Assembly (NCBI GenBank): GCA_000688615.1
Contig: JHVA01000001.1
Span: forward strand, 2,046,001-2,110,000
From: Acidobacteriaceae bacterium KBS 146
Lineage (GTDB): Bacteria > Acidobacteriota > Terriglobia > Terriglobales > Acidobacteriaceae
Reading direction: 5' to 3'
Length of the DNA: 64,000 nucleotides
Shown: in pieces, positions 10,219-17,464 of the stretch
Numbering within the stretch: position 1 is the stretch's first letter
How the letters are laid out: each line of letters begins with the position of its first letter
The notes under the pieces: model-generated
Databases searched by the model: none
Told to the model about the DNA's origin: nothing
Seen by the model: only the letters and a program-made list of their open reading frames with translations
Program-made: the position numbers and the translations under genes

Positions 10219-10245
10219 CGAGGCCGCCGTGTCTGGGCGGCCTCG
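10219..10245 (+). terminator. Hairpin between ahcY and the convergent lipoprotein gene
   Basis: A 10-bp perfect stem CGAGGCCGCC / GGCGGCCTCG (10219-10228, 10236-10245). The downstream run is short (GTCATTT), so it is probably a weak or bidirectional terminator between convergent genes. Confidence 0.6.
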
Positions 10246-10246
10246 G

Positions 10247-11032
10247 TCATTTAACCGGCTGTTCGGTCGAATCGGAAGCGAAACCCGGAATATAGTCCGG
10301 CGCAACGATCGCCTGCATCTCCTGCTTTGAGTCAGAGCGTCGCTCGCACAAAACGATGGTGCTCGCAGAACCGGGCACATAGGCGACCTGAGCTCCGGAA
10401 TACAAGGCGTCCGTGTCATTCCTGGGAACCGTCCCCGCAGGCTCCACGATCAACGTGTAAGTCCCTGCCGGAAAGTTGAGATATCCGGTGTTCGCGCCGA
10501 AGCTGCTTCCTCTGATCGCCGGAGCCACGTCTGTGACCTTTTGTCCTGCAGGAACCAGATAGAGATCGACAGGCCCCTCCTGCGCCGCCTGGTTGAGAAA
10601 GCGGAGCGAGGCCTTGCCCGCAGGTGCCGGCTTGTCCTGATCCTGCAACACAACCTGTTCGAGGCTGGAGGAGAAGTTTCCAATCAAGATTGTGTATTGT
10701 CCTGCACTTGCCAGCGTAGCCCTGGACCGCGCGACAGCCTGCCTGGTGCCTGCCATGGTCGCCATCGCGTTAGAAACTCCCGGATCGACAGGAACATACG
10801 AGGTGATTGTTCCAAAAGCAAGGCGGTATGCGATAGCGGACGAGTTCTGATAGACGTCCATCTCCGGCGCATCAGCAGAAACATCGATGATTCTGACCTT
10901 TGTCCTGCTCGGATTCGTCAACATCCCCTGACAACCCGACAGCAGAGTGATACAGATTGCTGTCGCGATTCCGCAGATCACCCTCCTGGTGAAAAAATGG
11001 AGCGACAATATTCTTTGGGTCGGGTTGAGCAT
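10247..11032 (-). CDS. DUF4397-domain lipoprotein
   Basis: About 261 residues from the ATG at 11032. An N-terminal hydrophobic stretch ends in a lipobox (ITLLSGC), so this should be a lipid-anchored envelope protein. The body KVRIIDVSADAPEMDVYQNS followed by a second related module (ASLRFLNQAAQEGPVDLYLV) fits the DUF4397 beta-sandwich, usually present in one or two copies. Function is not known. No convincing ribosome-binding site is visible before 11032, and an in-frame ATG at 11089 would overlap the divergent gene. That gene starts only 18 bp away. Confidence 0.7.
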   Translation of the reverse strand: MLNPTQRILSLHFFTRRVICGIATAICITLLSGCQGMLTNPSRTKVRIIDVSADAPEMDVYQNSSAIAYRLAFGTITSYVPVDPGVSNAMATMAGTRQAVARSRATLASAGQYTILIGNFSSSLEQVVLQDQDKPAPAGKASLRFLNQAAQEGPVDLYLVPAGQKVTDVAPAIRGSSFGANTGYLNFPAGTYTLIVEPAGTVPRNDTDALYSGAQVAYVPGSASTIVLCERRSDSKQEMQAIVAPDYIPGFASDSTEQPVK

Positions 11033-11050
11033 GTTAAGTCGGGATGAGAT

Positions 11051-12358
11051 ATGAACCACTCTAAACGATCGAGAGCCATGCGGTGCCATAGGCGTCTCGC
11101 GGCGGCTGGCTTGTCGATTGGCATGCTTGCGGCAATCAATTGCGTTCCTCTGCGCGCCCAGACGTCTCCTATCCCGTCTGAAACAGCTCCAACCAATCCT
11201 GAATCAGATCCATCCCCGCCTCCCGTTATCTCTCCTGCGCCTACGGTCGCGTCGCCAGAGGCCAAAACCTCCGTTGGTCCTCGGGTCGAAACTATCGTGA
11301 GCATGCGTGATAAACAGCTCATGACCGCCGCTGCCGTAGCGGCCCATAAAAAGAGCTATGAGATCACGTTGAATGGCTCAGACTGGCTAGACACCGGCGC
11401 TGTGGTCGGAGCGGGGGAGCTTGCCAACTTCACCACCAGCGGAGAGATTACCCTTGCCGATGGTCGACAGACGAATCCTGATGGCGTGAGCCGCGGCTGG
11501 AAAGATCTGATTCGACAATTTCCGATGAACGAGGCGAACGTCGGGGCTCTTGTCGGGAAGGTCAGCAAAGTCGATGCCACAATTCCATTTTCAATCGGAG
11601 CCTCCAACAAAATTTCCATGCCCACAACGGGCGAACTCTTTCTCCGCATTAATACCAGCAGCGACCTGACCTTTACGGGAGAGTACAAAGTAAAGATCAA
11701 ATTTGAAGATGCTCCCAAAGCGAAGGCTACGACTCTCGCTACTCCTGTCAGCTCTCTCATCACGCCCTCGGACTTTGCCACCGTCCCGCGAAGAGTCTCC
11801 GATGTCCCCTCAGGGGACGGCAATCCAGGAGACATGGTGAATTTCGCTCTGATCGGAACAAAGGAAGAGGTTCTGGCTGCCTTTAAAGCTGCCGGTTGGG
11901 TTGCCGTCGACAAATCCGTGCAGGAAGCCATCATCAATGGCCTCCTCAAGACGCTCAGCCGGGAGGCGTACACCGAGATGCCCATGAGCACCCTCTACCT
12001 ATTTGGCAGACCGCAGGATATGTCTTTTGCGCGCGCAGATCCTCTTCTGGTTGCTGCCGAGCGACATCATCTGCGCGTCTGGCAAACCGAGAAGCTGATA
12101 GGAGCGCGTCCCCTATGGGTAGGATCTGCTACCCATGACATCGGCTTTGAGAAAGATCAGCGCACCGGTGGAGTTACTCACAAAATCGATCCCGAGATCG
12201 ATAAAGAGCGCGACTATCTTCTCCAGAGCTTTGATGCCGCTGGGGACTTCTCGAGCGCCGCTTATGTGACTCCGGTGAATCCTCTGATTGACGCAAAAAC
12301 GGCGACAGGTGGCAGCTTTCAATCCGATGGTCGCATTGCCGTGATGGACCTGAAATAA
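11051..12358 (+). CDS. Secreted protein with LecA-like beta-sandwich and LssY_C domain
   Basis: A 435-residue exported protein with a signal peptide ending near VPLRAQ. A Pro/Ser-rich linker spans about 38-72. Residues about 100-225 (ITLNGSDWLDTGAVVGAGEL, then GALVGKV, IPFSIG, TGELFLRINTS, YKVKIKFED) resemble the PA-I/LecA galactose-binding lectin fold. Residues about 255-400 (GDMVNFALIGTKEEVLAAF, WVGSATHDIGFE, THKIDPEIDKERDYLL) match the LssY C-terminal domain. LssY_C is usually found in membrane-bound PAP2-family proteins; here it is alone behind a lectin-like module. The role is unknown. The start could also be the ATG at 11078, which gives a neater signal peptide. Confidence 0.65.
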   Translation: MNHSKRSRAMRCHRRLAAAGLSIGMLAAINCVPLRAQTSPIPSETAPTNPESDPSPPPVISPAPTVASPEAKTSVGPRVETIVSMRDKQLMTAAAVAAHKKSYEITLNGSDWLDTGAVVGAGELANFTTSGEITLADGRQTNPDGVSRGWKDLIRQFPMNEANVGALVGKVSKVDATIPFSIGASNKISMPTTGELFLRINTSSDLTFTGEYKVKIKFEDAPKAKATTLATPVSSLITPSDFATVPRRVSDVPSGDGNPGDMVNFALIGTKEEVLAAFKAAGWVAVDKSVQEAIINGLLKTLSREAYTEMPMSTLYLFGRPQDMSFARADPLLVAAERHHLRVWQTEKLIGARPLWVGSATHDIGFEKDQRTGGVTHKIDPEIDKERDYLLQSFDAAGDFSSAAYVTPVNPLIDAKTATGGSFQSDGRIAVMDLK

Positions 12359-12425
12359 GCTGTCTTTGAGTCGGTTCGGACTATCGCAGCCACCAACCCC
12401 AGCTACCGCACACCTGCCCTGGAAG

Positions 12426-12740
12426 CTACTTCTTTACCTTGTTAGCAATGATCTGGTCTTTGATCTTGTCGTAGACGCCCTGTGGCAAAACACCACGTGA
12501 GACGAGCTGATTCTTCGCTGTATAAGGACGCCCATCGATGATCCGCTTGGAATAGGCGTCTCCAATGCCGGGGATGGCTTTCAGCTGATCTGCTGTTGCA
12601 GTGTTGATGTCAACTTTGTCGGTCATGGCAGCCGCTGCGGTAGATGCCGGCTTGGTCGTTGACGCCTTCTGTGCCGTCATCGCAAGAGGAAAGGTTGAGA
12701 AGAGAGCAGCAGCCAGAAAAAGGTTACGAAGAATTCGCAT
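12426..12740 (-). CDS. Secreted helix-hairpin-helix (ComEA-type) protein
   Basis: A 104-residue protein whose ATG at 12740 has AAGGAG ten nt upstream. A signal peptide (MRILRNLFLAAALFS, cleavage near AMTAQ) and a Thr/Ala linker precede one helix-hairpin-helix DNA-binding module: VDINTATADQLKAIPGIGDA with a second hairpin in the C-terminal third. ComEA-like proteins bind incoming DNA in the periplasm during transformation. This one is a minimal form and no other competence gene is nearby, so a role in DNA uptake is only suggested. Confidence 0.75.
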   Translation of the reverse strand: MRILRNLFLAAALFSTFPLAMTAQKASTTKPASTAAAAMTDKVDINTATADQLKAIPGIGDAYSKRIIDGRPYTAKNQLVSRGVLPQGVYDKIKDQIIANKVKK

Positions 12741-12838
12741 AGCGATACAACTCCTTATGGAGATTAGCTCTGCAGTTGCAGAGGAAGAGTACGGGAGACA
12801 GCGTCCTTCGTCAATCTGCATTTCGGTTCCCCGGATTC

Positions 12839-15502
12839 TCACTCCTCCCGCAAGATAGCGGCTGGATCGATCCCGGTAATTCGCAGAGCGGGCATCGCCA
12901 CGGCAACGAAAATGACACCTGCAAGCGTCGAAACGACGATCGAAATCGTCGGGAGATCATAGATCTGGATTCCGAAGAGGACACTGCGCATCGCCCGCAA
13001 CAACCCTGCACAAAGCACCAGTCCAAATGTCAGGCCCAGCATGGCAGCTCCGGCACCCGGTGTGCCGACGTCGACCATCGCCTTCTGAAGCGACGATCCC
13101 AGAGCGATGCGGATGCCAACCTCGCGCGTCCTTTGGGCCACGATGTTCGCGACCAGAGCAAAGATACCAACCGCGCTCAACAGCAGCGCCAAGAGAGCCA
13201 TCGAGCCCAGGAGAGCGACTTCGACACGCTGCGTCGCCAGCACCTTCACCAGCAGATCGCGCATGCTGTAAAAACCAGAGAAGGGCAGGTTGGGATCCAC
13301 GCTGGCAAGCGCTCGTTGCATCTGTCCGGTCAAGCCCTCGATCGGCCTCCCGGTCCGCACCACCCAACTGGGCTGAAAGAACGTATGAGCCATCGACAGC
13401 AACTGTCCTTTCATCTGGCTGGCCGGAACATAGATCGTCTCCTCGGTGGCAAGAGGCGCAACAACATCCAGCCCCGGCGCCATCTGGACATCTTTCACCA
13501 CACCAACAATTTTGAGATTTGTTCCAATCGACAGATACTGGCCCACCGGATCTATTCCTCGCAGGTAGCGTCGTGCAAACGTCTCGTTGATGATGACGAC
13601 AGGCTCAGTCTCCGCGCCATCGCTATCCTCAAACGGACGTCCGCGAAGTACAGGCATTCGCAACGCCTTGAAGTAGCCCGGGGTGACATAGGTCTCATCC
13701 GCCATCACTTTCTGTGCGGCGTTCTGTCCGGCATGGATTCCAACGCCTCCCATAATCAACGAACGCTCATAAGGCAGACTCAGCCCTACGGCTGCGTCTT
13801 CTACTCCGGGAATCCTCTGCATCGCCTCTATGCTCTCGCGCAGCAACGCACGAAAGGCGTCGGGATCGTGATAGCGCACATCGTCGAGCGAGGCTCGTGC
13901 CGTCATTACGCCTTCCGGATCAAACCCTGGCGGCAACGTCTCCAGATGCACCAGCGTACGGACCAATAACCCCGAAGCGGCCAACAAAAGCATCGTCAAC
14001 GCGACTTCCCCTGCAATTAAGGTCTGTCGCAGCCGCAGGTGGCCGCCTCCGGTCGCTGTGCGATTGATCATTGCTCCACGCAGATCCATCTTTCGTACCA
14101 TCAAGGCCGGAAACATACCGAAGAGGATGCTCGTCGCAAACGAAAGAACCAGAGTGAAAACAAGCACTCGGCCATCCAGCGAAACGCCGGCGACCGGAAG
14201 AAATCCCTCAGGCAGAAGCATCAACAAACCCCGCAGAGCAACGAATCCGACCCCGGTTCCTGCCACAGCCCCCATCATTGCCAGCAACAGACTCTCGATC
14301 CACAGCTGCCGCTGCACGCGCCAGCGCGAAGCCCCTAGTGCCATCCGCGTCGCAATCTCCGGGATGCGCCGCATCATCCGCACCAGCGTCAGTCCAGCAA
14401 GGTTCGCACATGCGATCAGCAGGATGAATCCCGCCGCCAGCATCAACGCCATAGCCTGCGGCCGCAGTCTCGCCGTCTCCCCCTGCTGCAGCGGCACCGA
14501 ATAATACTGCACCTGGACGCCCGGTCCTTCCTGCAGCTCATACTGGTGCGGACGTCCCATCCATACGCGATTGATCTCAGCATTCGCCTGTTGCCAACTC
14601 GCGCCATCACGCAACCGCGTGATGACCTCAAAGTTCGTTCCCGCACCTTCGCCCTTTCTGCTCTCCTGCAACGCTGTATAGATGTCGGCGTCGATCGCGG
14701 GCATCGACTGCTCGGCCAGGACGCCGACTACCGTATAGGTTTCGCCCTTCAGCAGAACCGTTCTACCTATAAGGTTGCGGTCCGAGCCGAACGTATCCCG
14801 CCACAGACGATAGCTCAGGATCGCCGCCTTTGGACCGTTGGGCACATCCTCCTGCTCAAGGAAATTTCGCCCGATCATCGGCTGAATCTGCAGCACATCA
14901 AGATAGTGCGCTGAGATCCGCCTCGTTCGCAGATACTGGGCGCGCGATCCTGTCTGCAGGTTCACTCCAGAGGTTCTTCCGCTCGCGATCCCCGAGAGCA
15001 AAGAAGGGACACTGTCCCGCAGCAGCTCCCACTGTTCCCCATCGATCTTGTGCCGTTCATCCGACGACACTGATCCTGTCATGCGCGTAAAGATAGTACC
15101 GATCCGTTCCGGATGAGAGTAAGGCAGGCTCTTCAGCATCAGCGCGTTCACGATGGAGAAGATCGCGGTATTCGCTCCTATGGAGAGCGCCAGGGTCAAT
15201 ACCATCGTCCCTGTAAAGCCGGGGTTCCTCTTCAGAAGGCGAAATCCATAACGCACATCCTCCAGTAGAAGTTCCAGTCCCATCCCAGAGCGCTGCTCGC
15301 GCACAGACTGTTTCACCTGCTCCACACCACCGAACTCCAACAGAGCTCGCCGCCGAGCCTCTTCAGCCGACACTCCCACTGCCGATTGCTCCTCAACAAG
15401 CATCTCCAGCGACGAGCGCATCTCCTCCTCGAGTTCCCGCTCAAGCTCACTCTTTCTCCAGAGGTTTCGTACGGAACGAAGTGCATGAGGCCACGCTTTC
15501 AT
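12839..15502 (-). CDS. MacB/FtsX-type permease, acidobacterial duplicated orphan permease (ADOP)
   Basis: An 887-residue inner-membrane protein without an ATPase domain. In order: a permease-prefix region (ELERELEEEMRSSLEMLVEE...RRRALLEFGG, about 15-65), a membrane helix and periplasmic MacB core (about 90-330), an FtsX block (LMLAAGFILLIACANLAGLT onward), a second periplasmic core and a second FtsX block ending at the C-terminus (PALRITGIDPAAILREE). This doubled layout is the ADOP family, described in Acidobacteria, where it regularly follows a PadR regulator as here. The strong AGGAGG before the ATG lies in the 9-bp gap after padR, so the two are one operon. The transported substrate is unknown, and any ATPase partner must be encoded elsewhere. 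Confidence 0.9.
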   Translation of the reverse strand: MKAWPHALRSVRNLWRKSELERELEEEMRSSLEMLVEEQSAVGVSAEEARRRALLEFGGVEQVKQSVREQRSGMGLELLLEDVRYGFRLLKRNPGFTGTMVLTLALSIGANTAIFSIVNALMLKSLPYSHPERIGTIFTRMTGSVSSDERHKIDGEQWELLRDSVPSLLSGIASGRTSGVNLQTGSRAQYLRTRRISAHYLDVLQIQPMIGRNFLEQEDVPNGPKAAILSYRLWRDTFGSDRNLIGRTVLLKGETYTVVGVLAEQSMPAIDADIYTALQESRKGEGAGTNFEVITRLRDGASWQQANAEINRVWMGRPHQYELQEGPGVQVQYYSVPLQQGETARLRPQAMALMLAAGFILLIACANLAGLTLVRMMRRIPEIATRMALGASRWRVQRQLWIESLLLAMMGAVAGTGVGFVALRGLLMLLPEGFLPVAGVSLDGRVLVFTLVLSFATSILFGMFPALMVRKMDLRGAMINRTATGGGHLRLRQTLIAGEVALTMLLLAASGLLVRTLVHLETLPPGFDPEGVMTARASLDDVRYHDPDAFRALLRESIEAMQRIPGVEDAAVGLSLPYERSLIMGGVGIHAGQNAAQKVMADETYVTPGYFKALRMPVLRGRPFEDSDGAETEPVVIINETFARRYLRGIDPVGQYLSIGTNLKIVGVVKDVQMAPGLDVVAPLATEETIYVPASQMKGQLLSMAHTFFQPSWVVRTGRPIEGLTGQMQRALASVDPNLPFSGFYSMRDLLVKVLATQRVEVALLGSMALLALLLSAVGIFALVANIVAQRTREVGIRIALGSSLQKAMVDVGTPGAGAAMLGLTFGLVLCAGLLRAMRSVLFGIQIYDLPTISIVVSTLAGVIFVAVAMPALRITGIDPAAILREE

Positions 15503-15511
15503 CGCTTCCTC

Positions 15512-15844
15512 CTAGGTCGCCTTCAACGCGTTGGTCATCGCCAGCGAGACCTTAAGCCACTCCTGCGTCTCCACCTGCAGCTGGCCGCGCCCCGCCTTGG
15601 TCAACCGATAGAACTTTGCCCTGCGTTTGTTCTCCGACTCGCCCCAAAACGAGTTCAGCCAACCGGCCTCCTCCATCCGGTACAACGCAGGGAACAGCGA
15701 ACCGGGCTTGACCACAAAAGTTCCCTCGGTGATCTGCTCGATCCTGCGCGAAATCCCGAGCCCATGGAGCTCTCCCAGCCCCAACGCTCTCAAAATCAGA
15801 AGATCGAGAGTGCCCTGCAACAGGTTGGCTTGTTTTGAACTCAT
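15512..15844 (-). CDS. PadR-family transcriptional regulator
   Basis: A 110-residue winged-helix protein. LLQGTLDLLILRALGLGELH and GISRRIEQITEGTFVVKPGS are the conserved PadR DNA-binding core, followed by LFPALYRMEEAGWL (wing) and a C-terminal dimerisation helix. It precedes and is surely co-transcribed with the ADOP permease, the usual pairing. GGAAGAAAG before the ATG is the ribosome-binding site and lies next to the proximal operator half-site. Family members repress their own operon and respond to small molecules or stress; the paired dyads at 15852-15906 are the natural target. Confidence 0.9.
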   Translation of the reverse strand: MSSKQANLLQGTLDLLILRALGLGELHGLGISRRIEQITEGTFVVKPGSLFPALYRMEEAGWLNSFWGESENKRRAKFYRLTKAGRGQLQVETQEWLKVSLAMTNALKAT

Positions 15845-15851
15845 TCTTTCT

Positions 15852-15906
15852 TCCTATTGACAATCGATAGGAGTATTCCCCGCTTCCTATAGAATGTCAA
15901 TAGGAA
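15852..15906 (-). promoter_or_regulatory. padR promoter with two identical dyad operators
   Basis: Two copies of TCCTAT-N9-ATAGGA lie at 15852-15872 and 15885-15905, centres 33 bp apart, about three helical turns. On the minus strand a TTGACA (-35, 15900-15895) and AATACT (-10, 15877-15872) are 17 nt apart. The distal dyad covers the -35 and the proximal one touches the -10. This is the geometry of an autorepressed PadR operon. Confidence 0.75.
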
Positions 15907-15922
15907 TAAAATTCAGGGCCGG

Positions 15923-15951
15923 TTGACTTCCATCCGTCCCGGCGCTACTCT
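15923..15951 (+). promoter_or_regulatory. Candidate promoter of the histidine operon
   Basis: TTGACT (15923-15928) and TACTCT (15946-15951) with a 17-nt spacer. A start site 7 nt on, near G15958, leaves about 3 nt before the leader ATG at 15961. It is arranged back to back with the padR promoter. Confidence 0.55.
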
Positions 15952-15960
15952 GAATCTGCG

Positions 15961-16044
15961 ATGCGTTCGCTGAACCTCCATCACGGGCATCACCATCATC
16001 ATGCGCAGAGCGTGTTGGCGGCTATGTCCGGTGTTGCGAAGTAA
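15961..16044 (+). CDS. hisL: His-rich leader peptide of the histidine operon
   Basis: A 27-codon ORF (ATG 15961, TAA 16042-16044) that encodes the run HHGHHHHH at positions 7-14, seven His codons (CAT and CAC) out of eight. This density cannot reasonably be chance directly upstream of hisI. It is followed 24 nt later by an intrinsic-terminator-like hairpin and then by the structural genes. In established his attenuation the ribosome stalls on such codons when charged tRNA-His is scarce, which prevents terminator folding. No Shine-Dalgarno sequence precedes the ATG. With the proposed promoter the ORF would sit at the very 5' end of the transcript, a leaderless start. Confidence 0.85.
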   Translation: MRSLNLHHGHHHHHAQSVLAAMSGVAK

Positions 16045-16068
16045 CGAAACGCACATCACAGGATTCTG

Positions 16069-16110
16069 AAAAGGCCCGCTAACGCGCACTCCGCGAGCGG
16101 GCCTTTTCTT
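16069..16110 (+). terminator. Histidine-operon attenuator hairpin
   Basis: A perfect 12-bp stem AAAAGGCCCGCT / AGCGGGCCTTTT (16069-16080, 16096-16107), extended inside by CGCG/CGCG (16083-16086, 16092-16095), with a U-rich 3' side ending TTTTCTT. A competing structure pairs GCCCGCT (16074-16080) with AGCG...GGC (16009-16019) just after the His codons. TGCG/CGCA (16035-16038, 16050-16053) can form a small stem whose loop holds the leader stop codon. The alternative pairs are weaker and tentative. Confidence 0.8.
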
Positions 16111-16138
16111 GTGTCAACAAATAGACGGGAGATCGAAG

Positions 16139-16480
16139 ATGGCGGAAGCAGTAAAGATCGACTTTGCCAAGATGGACGGCCTCGTGCCAGGCATCGTGCA
16201 GGACTACAAGACTGGCGAGATGCTGATGCTCGGCTTTCTCAATGAGACCAGCTACCAGAAGACCCTTGAAACTGGCTTCGTCACCTTCTGGAGCCGTACC
16301 CGTAGCAAGCTCTGGATGAAAGGCGAGACCAGCGGCAATCGTCTTCGCATCGTCGAGGCATCCACCGACTGCGACAACGATGCGCTGCTCTTTCGTGTCG
16401 AGGTCGAGGGCGACGGCCTGGTCTGTCACGAAGGTACGGTAAGTTGCTTCACCAAAAAGATCGAAACGGAGAAGAAGTAA
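16139..16480 (+). CDS. hisI: Phosphoribosyl-AMP cyclohydrolase
   Basis: Third step of histidine synthesis, opening the adenine ring of phosphoribosyl-AMP. The 113-residue protein holds the family motifs [38 protein letters not shown] and the zinc-binding [11 protein letters not shown]. The start is ATG 16139, with GGGAG seven nt upstream. The HisE pyrophosphohydrolase that is fused to HisI in many bacteria is absent, and no hisE is present elsewhere in the window. It is the first structural gene after the attenuator, and its stop overlaps the hisG start (TAATG). Confidence 0.93.
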   Translation: MAEAVKIDFAKMDGLVPGIVQDYKTGEMLMLGFLNETSYQKTLETGFVTFWSRTRSKLWMKGETSGNRLRIVEASTDCDNDALLFRVEVEGDGLVCHEGTVSCFTKKIETEKK

Positions 16481-17361
16481 TGGCAGAGACCAGGAAGCTG
16501 AAGCTCGGGATCCCCAAAGGCAGTCTGCAGGATGCCACCATCGCACTCTTTCAGCGTGCAGGATGGCAGATCTTTGCCAACGGCCGCAGTTATTTTCCAG
16601 GTATCGATGATGCCGAGATCGACTGCATGCTTGTTCGCGCACAGGAGATGGCTCGCTATGTCGAGCATGGTGCGCTGGACGCTGGCCTCACCGGAAACGA
16701 CTGGGTTCTCGAGAACCAGCACGATGTGGAGTATGTCACCAGCCTCACGTACTCCAAGCAGAGCCGCCAGAAGGTGAGGTGGGTTCTCGCCGTTCCCGAG
16801 GACTCCCCCTTCCAGAAGCCGGAGGATCTCGCCGGTAAAATCATCGCCACCGAACTGGTCGAGTTCACCAAGCGCTACTTCGCTTCGAAAAATATTCCTG
16901 TGAAGGTGGAGTTCAGCTGGGGAGCCACCGAGGTCAAGCCTCCTACGCTTGCCGACGCCATCGTTGAGGTCACCGAAACCGGAAGCTCCCTGCGTGCCAA
17001 TCGTCTGCGTATCATCGAGACGCTGATGGAGAGCGAGACACAACTGATTGCCAACAAGACGTCCTATCAGGACGAGTGGAAGAAGGCGAAGGTTAACAAT
17101 ATCGCCTTGATGCTGAACGCCGCGATCGCGGCGCAGGGTCGCGTGGGCCTGATGCTCAATGCCCGCAAAGCCGACCTGCAGACTGTGATTGGCGTGCTTC
17201 CTGCGCTCAATTCTCCTACAGTCTCGCAGCTCAGCGACGCCGAGTGGGTCGCGCTGAACACGATCCTGGACGAGACGGAGGTTCGTGATGTCATCCCTAA
17301 GCTGAAGGCTGTGGGAGCAACAGGCATCGTCGAGTATCCGCTGAGCAAAGTGGTTCTCTAA
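16480..17361 (+). CDS. hisG: ATP phosphoribosyltransferase, long form
   Basis: First committed step: ATP plus PRPP to phosphoribosyl-ATP. The 293 residues fit the long HisG form, which has its own C-terminal regulatory ACT-like domain (ending [15 protein letters not shown]) and needs no HisZ. N-terminal signatures are [18 protein letters not shown] and the [11 protein letters not shown] region. The ATG overlaps the hisI stop by one base, indicating translational coupling. In the family the enzyme is inhibited by histidine, so the pathway should be controlled both by feedback and by attenuation. A 103-bp gap containing a dispersed repeat separates it from hisD. Confidence 0.93.
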   Translation: MAETRKLKLGIPKGSLQDATIALFQRAGWQIFANGRSYFPGIDDAEIDCMLVRAQEMARYVEHGALDAGLTGNDWVLENQHDVEYVTSLTYSKQSRQKVRWVLAVPEDSPFQKPEDLAGKIIATELVEFTKRYFASKNIPVKVEFSWGATEVKPPTLADAIVEVTETGSSLRANRLRIIETLMESETQLIANKTSYQDEWKKAKVNNIALMLNAAIAAQGRVGLMLNARKADLQTVIGVLPALNSPTVSQLSDAEWVALNTILDETEVRDVIPKLKAVGATGIVEYPLSKVVL

Positions 17362-17387
17362 CGTAAGAAAAGAATGAACACCATCGG

Positions 17388-17421
17388 GTGCCATTCTGAA
17401 CCGGAGCGCAGCGAAGCCGGA
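17388..17421 (-). repeat. Dispersed repeat copy in the hisG-hisD gap
   Basis: Read on the minus strand this is TCCGGCTTCGCTGCGCTCC followed by GGTTCAGAATGGCAC, a diverged, inverted copy of the element seen best at 38405-38448. It is the only copy inside the his operon. Confidence 0.5.
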
Positions 17422-17464
17422 GAGTTTGTTTGAAAACGATTCGCTGCGCCACTGGAGATAGAGG

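Noticed and set aside
12776..13969. A 397-residue open frame antisense to the ADOP permease
   Set aside because: The His/Arg/Gln-rich composition is typical of shadow frames, and the permease on the other strand is certain.
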